Assembly (NCBI GenBank): GCA_036502165.1
Contig: DASXZC010000142.1
Span: 1 to 19,212 of the forward strand
Source of the DNA: F-183 sp036502165
GTDB lineage: Bacteria > Acidobacteriota > Terriglobia > Bryobacterales > Bryobacteraceae
Length of the DNA: 19,212 nt
Reading direction: 5' to 3'
Shown here: positions 1 to 7,860 of the stretch, piece by piece
Numbering within the stretch: the first letter of the stretch is position 1
How the letters are laid out: each line of letters opens with the position of its first letter
Position numbers and translations under genes: made by a program
Notes under the pieces: generated by a model
What the model was told of the DNA's origin: nothing
The model's input: only the letters and a program-made list of their open reading frames with translations
Databases searched by the model: none

Positions 1-1
1 G

Positions 2-45
2 AAAAACAAAACGCCCGCCGGACTTCTATAATCGCGGCGGGCGTT
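2..45 (-). terminator. Intrinsic terminator, possibly an attenuator
   Basis: A perfect 11-bp inverted repeat (10-20 paired with 35-45, 14-nt loop) is almost entirely G/C. Read on the minus strand it runs straight into a T-rich tract (TTTTGTTTTT, positions 11 down to 2), the classic rho-independent form. There is no comparable T-tract on the plus-strand side, so it terminates leftward transcription. It lies about 105 nt past the stop of the VWA-TPR gene and 27 nt past the stop of the His-rich mini-ORF. It may therefore simply end the Bat operon, or act as the attenuator of a gene beyond the left edge. Confidence 0.85.
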
Positions 46-72
46 CAAAACCGTTTTAAGAGACCGGCCCGT

Positions 73-126
73 TCACCCGCGCGAGATTGCGTGGCAATGA
101 TGGTGGACGTGTAGGCGGCTCGACAT
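73..126 (-). CDS. Putative 17-residue His-rich leader peptide
   Basis: This short ORF encodes MSSRLHVHHHCHAISRG, with His at positions 6, 8, 9, 10 and 12, so five of seven consecutive residues are His. Its ATG is preceded by GGAG (134-137) at a 7-nt spacing, and its TGA stop lies 27 nt before a strong intrinsic terminator. Known leader peptides of his operons carry a run of His codons followed by a terminator, so that ribosome stalling on low His-tRNA prevents termination. The parts and spacing seen here match that layout. The regulated gene would lie left of position 1 on the minus strand and is not visible. I could not find a clearly dominant antiterminator pairing: only 5-bp matches exist between the stop-codon region and the 5' arm of the hairpin. 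Alternatives are a chance ORF in a normal operon-end region, or a small metal-binding peptide. Confidence 0.5.
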   Translation of the reverse strand: MSSRLHVHHHCHAISRG

Positions 127-149
127 GTTGAAACTCCAGTATAACGCGC

Positions 150-1703
150 CTACCAATCCTGATCGACCGCAACGCGCTGGCCGGTGGTTGGCAATCCGCC
201 CAAGCCTTGCGTCGTTCCATTCATCGCTCCCGGATCAATGGATTTCGTTTCGCGTGACTCGTGCGGCCGTGTCCTCGACCTCTTGCGAATGGCCGCCAAA
301 CGTCGCTCGACCACTTGCGCGTCGAACGCCGCGTCGTCGTCAGTCCGGAGCTTCGCTAGATCCTGATACTCGTTCAATGCCGTCACCAGCATGAACTCCC
401 CAGCACTCGGATCCGCATTGGCGGACATCTGATAGAGCGAATCGGCCCTTCCTTTGCGGCATTTCCAGTCGAGATCGCTACCCTTCGCGGCATTCATCTG
501 CGCGTGTGAAAACTCCTTGAACGCTTCTTCGAAATCTCTGTCGGAGTAAAGCGCGCATGCCAGGTTGTAAATCAGATCGAGCCTTCCATTCGACTGTTTC
601 ACCGCGATCTTGTAAAACTCGATTGCTGAGCCATACTTCGCGTTATCGAAGGCTTCTTCCCCTTGCCGCGCCCAGTCTGCGACTGTTTCGTTCTGAGCGC
701 TCAACCGCACCGGCATGTCGAAGAGGAGCGCCGCCACCAGCCCGATCGCGATCCCACGCGTGCGAACCAGCTTTGACGCGACACTCTCCGTCAGCAACAG
801 CGCAAATGCAATCGCCGCAAGCACGATCGCGCTCAGACGCGCTCGTTCTAGATTCGCTGGCGCGGCGGCGTTCGGCCGCAGACCCAGTGGATTCTCGCTG
901 ATGTCCCGATATTCTCCACCGGCCGTTTGAGCCATCTTGCGCAACTCTGCGGACTCGAGATGGGTCCGCACGGTTTCACCGTGATAGAGCAATGGCGTCC
1001 GATCGGAAATCGAAACCGGCACCACTGAATCCTGCAATTCGGAACCCACGCCGGCAATGAGTAACTGGACCTTCCGGCGCTCCAGTTCATCGGTCATCGC
1101 CCAAGGATCGCGATCCTGCTCGCCGCCGTCGGTCACCAACACGAGCCGCTTGCGGTCTTCGACCAAATCGTCAAAAGCCGAACGCAGCGTGAACTGCATG
1201 GCATCGCCGATCCGCGTGCCGCCGCGGCTCACCGATCCGGGACCGCTCCGCTTCAGCATCTCTTGAAAAAACGCGATGTCGTTCGTCAGCGGGCATTCGA
1301 CGGATTGTGTTCCCGCGAATGCAATCAATGCCACACGCTCTCCGGGCCGTTGGTTGACGAACTCCGCGATCGCTTGTTTAGCGCGCTCGAGCCGGCTCGG
1401 ACGCACGTCATCGCTCAACATACTACGCGAAACGTCGAGCAGGAAAACGATCTCACCTCCGTCGCCCATCTCCTTCGCAGTGCCTGCGCTGAACGGTTCC
1501 GCGAGTCCCAACACCAGGCAGAGCATGGCCGCCAGACAGATCGCGCGGCCCCACAGGCCGAGTCGCGCCGCAGTTGTGTCCACGCCGAAGCGTCTCAAGG
1601 CGACTCTCCGCAAACCGACTCCCCGGCGAATCAGCAGAAAGAGAATTGGCAGCGCGGCGAGCAACAAGAGGCTCCCCGGATGCGCGAAATGAATCGAGGT
1701 CAT
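150..1703 (-). CDS. VWA-TPR membrane protein (BatB/BatC-like fusion)
   Basis: This 517-residue protein has two N-terminal membrane segments (about 10-25 and 50-70) followed by a von Willebrand factor A domain with an intact MIDAS: D90-x-S92-x-S94, T163 and D192. Two more hydrophobic segments follow (about 289-305 and 317-334), then a TPR region at about 343-445 and a Gly/Thr-rich tail. In Bat operons BatB carries the VWA domain and BatC the TPRs, and here both are on one chain. The start is the ATG that overlaps the upstream stop as ATGA, preceded by GGAAGG at 7 nt. An ATG seven codons earlier would only lengthen the overlap. It is the last gene of the MoxR operon. It probably works at the membrane with the MoxR ATPase, but its client is unknown. 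Confidence 0.88.
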   Translation of the reverse strand: MTSIHFAHPGSLLLLAALPILFLLIRRGVGLRRVALRRFGVDTTAARLGLWGRAICLAAMLCLVLGLAEPFSAGTAKEMGDGGEIVFLLDVSRSMLSDDVRPSRLERAKQAIAEFVNQRPGERVALIAFAGTQSVECPLTNDIAFFQEMLKRSGPGSVSRGGTRIGDAMQFTLRSAFDDLVEDRKRLVLVTDGGEQDRDPWAMTDELERRKVQLLIAGVGSELQDSVVPVSISDRTPLLYHGETVRTHLESAELRKMAQTAGGEYRDISENPLGLRPNAAAPANLERARLSAIVLAAIAFALLLTESVASKLVRTRGIAIGLVAALLFDMPVRLSAQNETVADWARQGEEAFDNAKYGSAIEFYKIAVKQSNGRLDLIYNLACALYSDRDFEEAFKEFSHAQMNAAKGSDLDWKCRKGRADSLYQMSANADPSAGEFMLVTALNEYQDLAKLRTDDDAAFDAQVVERRLAAIRKRSRTRPHESRETKSIDPGAMNGTTQGLGGLPTTGQRVAVDQDW

Positions 1704-2680
1704 GCCGGCACCTTCCGCCACCACGTCTCGCGCAGTGCGACTTCAAGCACAAGCAATAACAAAGCCACCAATAAACAGGAAACCAGTAAGCCCTCACTCT
1801 CGATCGCCTCGCTCTCGTCGATCTGCGTCTGGCCCATCCGGTCGATTTCCTGATAAACCGCCTTGAGTGCCGCAGTGTCCCGAGCCATTCGAGCGATGCC
1901 GTGCGTGGAGCCGCCCAGCATTTGCATCTCGGCCGAGATTGCCTGCTCATACAACACGTCCCCCGCGTCTGGCCGGATTGAAATCGCGCAGATTTTAATG
2001 CCCCATTCCTTCGCCATGAGTGCCGCCTGCCGCGGAGTTCGTACACCGAGATTGTTCTCGCCGTCGGTGATCAGGACGATCACTTTCCCCGGAGTCTTCG
2101 TCAACGCGTGCAATTTCTCCGCAGCAAATGCGAGAGCGTCTCCGATCGCCGTGCCATCATCCTTTAGGCCCTCAGCCGTTTGCAGCTTGTCGATCGCAGG
2201 CCGCAGGGCGTCGTGCACGAGCGTCAAAGGTGCGAGCGCCACGGGATCGGCGGCAAATCCAATCACGCCGATCAGATCCTGAGGACGTCCATCGAGCTCG
2301 TGTCCATTGCCGAAAATGAATTCGCGCGAGATGCGCTTCACCACTTCAATCCGCCGCATCTCCACGCCACCGTACGGCATATCAGCCTTTGCCATACTTG
2401 CCGAACGGTCAATGACGATCTCAATCGCGACGCCTTCGGAAGTCCTGCGGCCCTTCGGTGCACGCGCTCGCGGACCCGCCATCGCGAACACTAGTAAAGC
2501 AAGCGTCCCCACACGCAGCCACGGCAAGTACCGCATCGACCGCTGCCGCCATCCCACGCGCGCAGGCTCAAACTCGCGGATCCCGGGGAACGTCACTGCC
2601 CCACCGCGACCACGCCGCCGCAACAACACAAGCGGCACCAATAGCAATAAGAGCAACGCCGCCGGATATTCAAACTGCAT
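1700..2680 (-). CDS. VWA domain membrane protein (BatA-like)
   Basis: This 326-residue protein has the typical BatA layout: an N-terminal hydrophobic segment (about 5-20), a short basic loop, a second segment (about 52-70), a VWA domain, and a C-terminal membrane helix (about 298-314). The MIDAS residues D91-x-S93-x-S95, T177 and D206 are all present, so metal-dependent ligand binding is likely preserved. I chose the ATG at 2680, with GAGGAG 10 nt upstream. A longer in-frame extension would lie inside the preceding gene and is rich in Arg/Ser shadow sequence. The gene overlaps its upstream neighbour by 11 bp and its downstream neighbour by 4 bp (ATGA), which suggests translational coupling. 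In this family VWA proteins are thought to act as adaptors for MoxR AAA+ chaperones. Confidence 0.9.
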   Translation of the reverse strand: MQFEYPAALLLLLLVPLVLLRRRGRGGAVTFPGIREFEPARVGWRQRSMRYLPWLRVGTLALLVFAMAGPRARAPKGRRTSEGVAIEIVIDRSASMAKADMPYGGVEMRRIEVVKRISREFIFGNGHELDGRPQDLIGVIGFAADPVALAPLTLVHDALRPAIDKLQTAEGLKDDGTAIGDALAFAAEKLHALTKTPGKVIVLITDGENNLGVRTPRQAALMAKEWGIKICAISIRPDAGDVLYEQAISAEMQMLGGSTHGIARMARDTAALKAVYQEIDRMGQTQIDESEAIESEGLLVSCLLVALLLLVLEVALRETWWRKVPA

Positions 2681-3161
2681 GCCGGCGCCGCTCCTCGACC
2701 CGCTCAATGATCGCGCGGCACTGGCGGATTGACTCGCGTCCGGCGACGGAATCGATCGACGCCGAGAACCGCACATGGTCCGAATCCTTAAGGAAAGCGG
2801 CCAATTCCGCGGACTCTCCAAATCCCGCCGCATCGAACGCGTTTGCGATCTCAGGCGAAGTCAGCTTCACTGCTGCGAACCCTCCGCGCGCGGTCAAGTA
2901 TTCAACGAGGGTCGCGTGCAACTCGCGAAAGAGCTCGCGCGCCGGCATGGCGCCCGGCTCGATCTTCCACAATCGTTCCGACGCAATTCGCGCTGGCGAC
3001 TCGAGTCGCGCTCGCCGTCGTCGCCGGTACCAGCGGATGCCGAGCCACAATGCCACGGCCACCAATAGCACCAGCGCCGATGCGAGACCGAGCTCGATCC
3101 ACTCAAATGGCGGATCCATCAACTCGTGCGAGTCCCGGATCAATTCAACGGCGGGTTGCAT
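2670..3161 (-). CDS. Small membrane protein resembling DUF4381 (Bat operon)
   Basis: This 163-residue protein has one transmembrane helix at about residues 24-44, followed by a highly basic stretch (RRRRRAR) and a soluble helical cytoplasmic domain containing a RELFRELHATLVEYL segment. That size and layout, and its place between a DUF58 gene and batA, fit the DUF4381 proteins of MoxR operons. I assign it by context and general shape rather than by a diagnostic motif. The start at 3161 overlaps the DUF58 gene by 17 bp, with GAGGG about 12 nt upstream. A start at residue 15 (ATG at 3119) is also possible and would remove the overlap. Its biochemical role is unknown. It may help assemble the VWA proteins at the membrane. 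Confidence 0.75.
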   Translation of the reverse strand: MQPAVELIRDSHELMDPPFEWIELGLASALVLLVAVALWLGIRWYRRRRRARLESPARIASERLWKIEPGAMPARELFRELHATLVEYLTARGGFAAVKLTSPEIANAFDAAGFGESAELAAFLKDSDHVRFSASIDSVAGRESIRQCRAIIERVEERRRHAV

Positions 3162-4026
3162 GAGTACGTAAAACCCTCAGCAAATCGGGGAAATAATCAT
3201 CGCCTGCGGTGATTGCGAAATGGTCCACATCGGCGGCGCGTGCACCTGCGAGCAAATGCATCTCGCGCGACTTCCAACTTCCCGCGAACGCCGCTCGAAC
3301 CTCGCGATCACTCGTGTCGAGCGTCAAACGCTCACCCGATTCCGGCTCTTCAAATTCGACGAGTCCACAATCCGGCAACTCCGCCTCGGCGCGGTCATTC
3401 ACCACAAGCGCAACCAGATTGTGCCGCTTGCCCGACAACCGCAACTGCCGCGACGCATCAGCAGCCATGAAATCCGAAATCAAAAACGCGAACACTCGTC
3501 GCGGCGTCACGCGATCGAGGAACTCGAGCGCCTTCGCGAGATCGGTCCCCGGTAACCGGGGCGTAAACTGCAGCACGTCGCGCATGATCCGCAACGCATG
3601 CTGCACTCCGCGGCCCGGCGGCACATACGCTTCGACTTCATTCCCGAACAAAATTAATCCCACACGATCTTCGTTCTGCACCGCCGCATAGGCGAGCGTC
3701 GCGGCAACTTCAGCGATCAGGTCGCGCTTCGAGGCTCCTTCCGCCGTACCGAATCGCGTCGACGCGGACCCATCCACAACCAGCAGGATCGTCTGCTCCC
3801 GCTCCGTCGCGAACCGCTTCACATAAGGACGCCCATGCCGCGCGGTGACGTTCCAATCAATCGTCCGTATGTCATCGCCAGGCGCATATTCGCGGATCTC
3901 CTGGAACTCGACGCCCGAACCCTTGAACGCCGTCCGGTACGCTCCTTCGCCAATATGGCCGACGTTCTTGCGCGCTCGCAGTTCGAGTCCGCGAACCCGC
4001 CGCGACAACGCCGCCGCCGCGATCAA
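3145..4026 (-). CDS. DUF58 domain protein
   Basis: This 293-residue protein carries the DUF58 signature REYAPGDDIRTIDWNVTAR (residues 45-63). A VWA-like core follows, with a DGSAS motif at D85-S89 in the MIDAS position. DUF58 proteins almost always sit next to a MoxR ATPase, as here. The start codon is TTG. It overlaps the upstream stop as TTGA and is preceded by a strong GGAGG (4031-4035) four bases away, which decides the start despite the rare codon. No membrane helix is evident, so it is probably cytoplasmic or membrane-associated through its partners. Its exact function is not established for this family. Confidence 0.92.
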   Translation of the reverse strand: MIAAAALSRRVRGLELRARKNVGHIGEGAYRTAFKGSGVEFQEIREYAPGDDIRTIDWNVTARHGRPYVKRFATEREQTILLVVDGSASTRFGTAEGASKRDLIAEVAATLAYAAVQNEDRVGLILFGNEVEAYVPPGRGVQHALRIMRDVLQFTPRLPGTDLAKALEFLDRVTPRRVFAFLISDFMAADASRQLRLSGKRHNLVALVVNDRAEAELPDCGLVEFEEPESGERLTLDTSDREVRAAFAGSWKSREMHLLAGARAADVDHFAITAGDDYFPDLLRVLRTHATRR

Positions 4027-4985
4027 GGGACCTCCACTGCGCCAACGATCTTCGTGACGATATCGTCCGCCGTCACCTCTTCGGCCTGCGCTTCATAACT
4101 CAGCAACACCCGATGCCGCAGCACGTCCGCCGCGATCGACTTCACATCGTGCGGCGTCACATAGTCGCGCAACTCGAGATACGCCTCGGCCTTCGCTGCG
4201 AGCGCCAGAAACACAGTGGCCCGCGGCGACGCGCCAAACCGGATCCACGCCTGCGTCTCCGCCAACCCATACCGCGCCGGATGCCGTGTCGCATCGACGA
4301 GCTTCACAATGTAGTCGCGCAACGAATCCTCGAGATGGATCGCATCCAGTTGCATACGGCACGCAAGCACATCCGCCGTCGAGGCCACCGCCTGCGGACG
4401 CACCGGCGGCTCGGCCCGCGCCATGCGATCGAGGATCTGCCTTTCTTCAGAAAGCTCCGGATAATCAAGCCGCAGCTTGAACAGGAACCGATCGAGCTGC
4501 GCCTCCGGCAATCCATAGGTTCCTTCGTGCTCAATCGGATTCTGCGTCGCCAGCACGAGGAACGGCGCAGGCAGCGGAAACGATTCGTCGCCGATCGTGA
4601 CCTGCCGTTCCTGCATCGCTTCGAGCAGCGCGCTCTGCACCTTCGCCGGAGCCCGGTTCACCTCATCAGCCAGCACGATATTCGCGAAAATCGGACCCTT
4701 GTGCGGACTGAATTCGCCCTTCTTCGAATCATAAATAAGCGTACCCGTGATATCTGCGGGTAACAGATCGGGAGTGAATTGAATCCTTCGGAAGCTAGCA
4801 TCAAGGCATCTCGCCAGCGTCACGATCGACAGCGTCTTCCCCAAGCCAGGCACGCCTTCGATAAGCACGTGGTTCCCCGTAATTAAGGCCGCCAGCAAGC
4901 GCCGCAGCAGTTTCGGCTGGCCGACGATGACCGTCGAGAACTGCTCCTGCACCCGATCTACCCACCGGGTTGAATTCACGGTCAT
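4023..4985 (-). CDS. MoxR-family AAA+ ATPase
   Basis: This 320-residue AAA+ ATPase has Walker A GVPGLGKT (residues 44-51), Walker B IVLADE (103-108), sensor 1 ATQNP (146-150) and the MoxR-typical EGTYGLPEAQLDRF segment (154-167). Length and motif order match the MoxR family, which are chaperone-like ATPases working with VWA-domain partners. It is the first gene of a five-gene minus-strand operon. The ATG at 4985 has no recognisable SD. The sequence just before it is A/T-rich and ends in TTTATAA, so a very short or leaderless transcript is possible. The client process in this organism cannot be read from the sequence. Confidence 0.96.
   Translation of the reverse strand: MTVNSTRWVDRVQEQFSTVIVGQPKLLRRLLAALITGNHVLIEGVPGLGKTLSIVTLARCLDASFRRIQFTPDLLPADITGTLIYDSKKGEFSPHKGPIFANIVLADEVNRAPAKVQSALLEAMQERQVTIGDESFPLPAPFLVLATQNPIEHEGTYGLPEAQLDRFLFKLRLDYPELSEERQILDRMARAEPPVRPQAVASTADVLACRMQLDAIHLEDSLRDYIVKLVDATRHPARYGLAETQAWIRFGASPRATVFLALAAKAEAYLELRDYVTPHDVKSIAADVLRHRVLLSYEAQAEEVTADDIVTKIVGAVEVP
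4030..4035 (-). promoter_or_regulatory. Shine-Dalgarno for a TTG start
   Basis: GGAGGT on the minus strand lies three to four bases before the TTG at 4026, inside the end of the MoxR gene. It is the best SD match in the operon and supports translation from a TTG in an overlapping TTGA junction. Confidence 0.7.
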
Positions 4986-5034
4986 TTATAAACTGTACAA
5001 CAAACCGACTAAAAACCTTGGGACAATATGATAA
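4986..5034. promoter_or_regulatory. Divergent promoter region (moxR / membrane protein)
   Basis: These 49 A/T-rich bases separate two divergent genes, so promoters for both should lie here or reach into the genes. TATGAT (5027-5032) resembles a -10 box for the rightward gene but sits only two bases before its ATG, and no convincing -35 matches it. The region contains ATAAACTGT (4988-4996) and AACCTTGGGA (5014-5023). Near-identical elements occur in the gap upstream of the HlyD gene. Confidence 0.5.
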
Positions 5035-5943
5035 ATGACCACGGCCATCCGCACCGCCCGCTATCTAACCTTCATCGCCCTCGCGGTCACCGTCAATCTA
5101 CTCGTCTTCACGCTCCACTCCGCCTCATGGTTCCCGGCGTCCCGCCAGGACTTCGTCCGCGCAGGCCTCGTCTTCGATTGCTTCATCACGATCCCGCTCT
5201 GCTATTGGCTGCTGCTCGTGCGCCCCGGTCTGCGCGGCAAGACATCGCTCGTACTTATCGGAGCGTTGAGCGTCATCCGCGGCGCGTACCTGCTTCCCTC
5301 GCGCGCCGGAGTGCTCCTCGGCATCGCCGCCGAAGCGGGCTTAATCATCTACATCGTCACGAAGGTCAAGCGGATCGAGGATCTCTTCCCTTCAAAGACG
5401 CTCGCCCGCATCGCCCGCGCCGAGATCGACGTCTATCGCTACGCATTCGGCAGCGGGAAGCCGGCTACGCTCGCCGCCAACGCGCGCGCGTTCACGATTC
5501 ATGAAGCAAGCGGCGCGGCGAGCCTCTTTTGGTTGATGGCCTGCCTCACTCCTATCGAAGCGGGCGTGATTCATTTCATCCTGCCCACGAAACTCGCGTG
5601 GATCCTCACCGGGCTCAGCATCTACGGTGCCGTGTGGATGATCGCCGTCGCGCGTTCGTTCAACGCGCTGCCGATCGTGGTCGAATCCGAAGTCATCACG
5701 CTCCGCCGCGGCATGCTCGCATCGATGTACATCCCGCGCGACGCCATTGCATCGATCTCGCGCAAGCCTGACACAAGCATCAAATACGCCCGCTTCGCCG
5801 TCCTCGCAGATCCCGCCGTCTACATCGATTTTAAAACTCCGCTCACCGTCGAACTTCCCATGGGCTTCACGCGCCAAGTCCGCGGAGCCTCAGTCGCCTC
5901 CGACGACGCCCCCGGATTTTTCAACGCCATCAGCGGAACGTAA
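5035..5943 (+). CDS. Six-TM membrane protein of unknown function
   Basis: I do not recognise a named family for this 302-residue protein. It shows four closely spaced hydrophobic segments in the first 110 residues and a Lys/Glu-rich cytoplasmic stretch. Two further segments follow at about 160-183 and 188-207, and then a soluble C-terminal domain of about 95 residues, predicted mostly beta, with ESEVITLRRGML and PRDAI segments. That last part loosely recalls membrane-attached PH-like (bPH) domains, but this is only an impression. The ATG at 5035 is the first in frame and has a weak GGGA 11 bases upstream. The 3' end overlaps the convergent hydratase gene by 14 bp. Confidence 0.8.
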   Translation: MTTAIRTARYLTFIALAVTVNLLVFTLHSASWFPASRQDFVRAGLVFDCFITIPLCYWLLLVRPGLRGKTSLVLIGALSVIRGAYLLPSRAGVLLGIAAEAGLIIYIVTKVKRIEDLFPSKTLARIARAEIDVYRYAFGSGKPATLAANARAFTIHEASGAASLFWLMACLTPIEAGVIHFILPTKLAWILTGLSIYGAVWMIAVARSFNALPIVVESEVITLRRGMLASMYIPRDAIASISRKPDTSIKYARFAVLADPAVYIDFKTPLTVELPMGFTRQVRGASVASDDAPGFFNAISGT

Positions 5944-6697
5944 CGCGCACGTCGCCGAGCGGTCCGAAGTTAGCGACCACCTCATCGCCCGCCTGTGCGT
6001 AATACAAACCGGTGACCACACCCGTCGTCACCCAATCGCCCTTCTGCAAAGCAAGCCCGTACTGCGGCAGCGTATTCGCCAGCCACGCAAGCGCCTTCAA
6101 CGGATGTCCCAACACCGCGGATCCCTTGCCTGCCGTGACCTCGCGGCCATTCACCAACAGCCGCACGCGATGTTCCGCGAGGTCTTCGAACGAAGTCGAC
6201 ATCGCGCCATGCAGCCACCCGCCATGGCACGCGTTGTCGATGATCAGCGAATGCGCCCCGACCTTCTCCCAATCGTCATAGCGGCTGTCGACGATCTCGA
6301 TCCCCGGAACGACTCCCGCAACCGACGCGGCCATATCTTCAGCCGTATAATTGCCGTCGCGCAAGTCGCGCGAGATCTGAAATCCGAACTCCGGCTCGAT
6401 CACACGCATGAAAAACCTTGACGCATCCAACTCCAGGGGACTCTCGTAAACAGTTCCTCTAATCAGCCTCCCAAAGAACGGCTCGCTCAACCCCAACTGC
6501 CGCTGCGGAATTTCGCTCGTACATGCGATTTTGAATCCCGCGAATCCTCCGTTCGACGACGCCCAATGCTCGCTCAGCGCCCGTTGGATCTCGTACGCCC
6601 CGCGCGTATCAGCAGGCTTCCACTCATCAGGAACGCCCGGCACGCGCTTCCGCAAAGATCTCGCCTCACTCAACAATCCGACAACATCCTCAATCAA
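5930..6697 (-). CDS. 2-keto-4-pentenoate hydratase family protein (MhpD-like)
   Basis: This 255-residue protein belongs to the fumarylacetoacetase-fold hydratases. Visible family features are GFKIACTS (54-61), the metal-binding-type E101-x-E103 in an EPEFGFQISRDL segment, PGIEIVDSR (131-139), DNACHGG (154-160), and the characteristic GHPLKALAWLAN (197-208) and GDWVTTGVVTG (220-230). Members hydrate 2-hydroxy-dienoates in catabolic pathways; the substrate here is not known. The start is a TTG one base after the MFS stop, with GGAGG (6704-6708) six bases upstream. A longer ATG-started frame would run 100 bp into the MFS gene with implausible Arg/Trp/Cys-rich sequence. It is the last gene of the GH172-MFS-hydratase unit. 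Confidence 0.88.
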   Translation of the reverse strand: MIEDVVGLLSEARSLRKRVPGVPDEWKPADTRGAYEIQRALSEHWASSNGGFAGFKIACTSEIPQRQLGLSEPFFGRLIRGTVYESPLELDASRFFMRVIEPEFGFQISRDLRDGNYTAEDMAASVAGVVPGIEIVDSRYDDWEKVGAHSLIIDNACHGGWLHGAMSTSFEDLAEHRVRLLVNGREVTAGKGSAVLGHPLKALAWLANTLPQYGLALQKGDWVTTGVVTGLYYAQAGDEVVANFGPLGDVRVTFR

Positions 6698-6698
6698 A

Positions 6699-7856
6699 TT
6701 ACGCCTCCGTTCTCTTGCGGAACGACAGGAACACCATCGCTCCCATGATCTGCGAAACGACTCCGAACCACACCAGCGCGTGTGCGCCGGGGCCATCATA
6801 CAAACGTCCCATGACCAGCGAGCCCACGAACCACGCGATCCCGTAAGCCGCGTTGAACACGCCGAACGCCACGCCGCGCTTGTGCATCGAAATGAGCTTC
6901 GTGATGCCCGCGCGCAAGACCGAATCGATCGCTCCCATCCCCGCTCCCCACGCCATCACGCCCGCGAGTCCTGCTTCATATCCGCCCAGAAAACATAGCG
7001 GCAGGCTTGCCGCCGCGAGCAGCGTCCCCGCCACCAGCGCCTCGATTCCCCGCATGTCGTACCATTTTCCAAAGATCGGAGCGCTCACGGCATTCACCGC
7101 CATCGCGAGCGCATAGAACAACGGGATCTGCTCTTCCGACGCAATGTGCGATCGCAGGAAATGGTAGCCGATCAACGAATAATCCGCATAGCCGATCGCG
7201 AGCAGACAAGCGGCCGCGATATAGATCCAAAACGTTTTCGGATATTCTCGTGGTCCCGCCGGAACCCCCAGCGGCACAACTTCCTTTTTCGGATACGCCC
7301 GCATCGCCGCGAACAACAACGCCATCGTGACGATCGCCGGCAACCCGAGCCACAGGAACGCAGCGCGATACTCGTGCCGCCACGCGTAGATTCCCGCCAC
7401 TGCCAGTGGACCCATCACAGCGCCGATCTGATCCATCGCCGCGTGCAATCCGAATCCCCAACCCGCGCCGACTTCCGACGCGGCCTTCGACAACATCACA
7501 TCCCGCGCCGGAGCCCGCACCGACTTCCCCACTCGCTCGAGCACCACCAGCATCGCCACCGTCTGCCAGTTCGTCGCGAACGCGAGCAGCGGCACCGCGA
7601 CGACGTTCACTCCATAGCCGAGGAACGTCAAAAGCCAATACTGGCGCGTCTTATCCGCTAGCAAGCCGGATCCAAGCCGCAAGCCGAAACCGATCAGTTC
7701 TCCGGTGCCGGCGATCAATCCGACAGCAGTCGCCGACGCGCCGAGCAGCGCGAGGAAAGGCCCGTGGATCGACCGTGCGCCCTCATACGTCGCATCCGCG
7801 AACAGGCTCACGAATCCGAAATACAGAATGATTCGCGTCGCGGCCGATCGCGTCAT
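6699..7856 (-). CDS. MFS transporter
   Basis: This 385-residue polytopic protein has about 12 hydrophobic segments in two halves separated by a charged loop around residues 190-210. The MFS motif A is visible as GSGLLADKTRQ (62-72) after TM2. No sequence feature that I can read fixes the substrate. Context suggests uptake of a product made by the upstream secreted glycosidase-like protein, or of a compound degraded by the downstream hydratase. The ATG at 7856 lies four bases after the stop of the GH172 gene, with a weak GAG before it, so translational coupling is likely. Its TAA stop is one base before the hydratase start. Confidence 0.93.
   Translation of the reverse strand: MTRSAATRIILYFGFVSLFADATYEGARSIHGPFLALLGASATAVGLIAGTGELIGFGLRLGSGLLADKTRQYWLLTFLGYGVNVVAVPLLAFATNWQTVAMLVVLERVGKSVRAPARDVMLSKAASEVGAGWGFGLHAAMDQIGAVMGPLAVAGIYAWRHEYRAAFLWLGLPAIVTMALLFAAMRAYPKKEVVPLGVPAGPREYPKTFWIYIAAACLLAIGYADYSLIGYHFLRSHIASEEQIPLFYALAMAVNAVSAPIFGKWYDMRGIEALVAGTLLAAASLPLCFLGGYEAGLAGVMAWGAGMGAIDSVLRAGITKLISMHKRGVAFGVFNAAYGIAWFVGSLVMGRLYDGPGAHALVWFGVVSQIMGAMVFLSFRKRTEA
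6704..6708 (-). promoter_or_regulatory. Shine-Dalgarno deciding a TTG start
   Basis: GGAGG on the minus strand, six bases before the TTG at 6697 and inside the last codons of the MFS gene. It fixes the hydratase start, because no in-frame ATG exists in a plausible place. Confidence 0.75.
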
Positions 7857-7860
7857 CTGC

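Noticed and set aside
138..143. TATACT on the minus strand as a -10 box for the His-rich mini-ORF
   Set aside because: The start of transcription would fall at or after the GGAG, so the SD would be lost. The nearest -35 match is poor, and read-through from the Bat operon is as likely.
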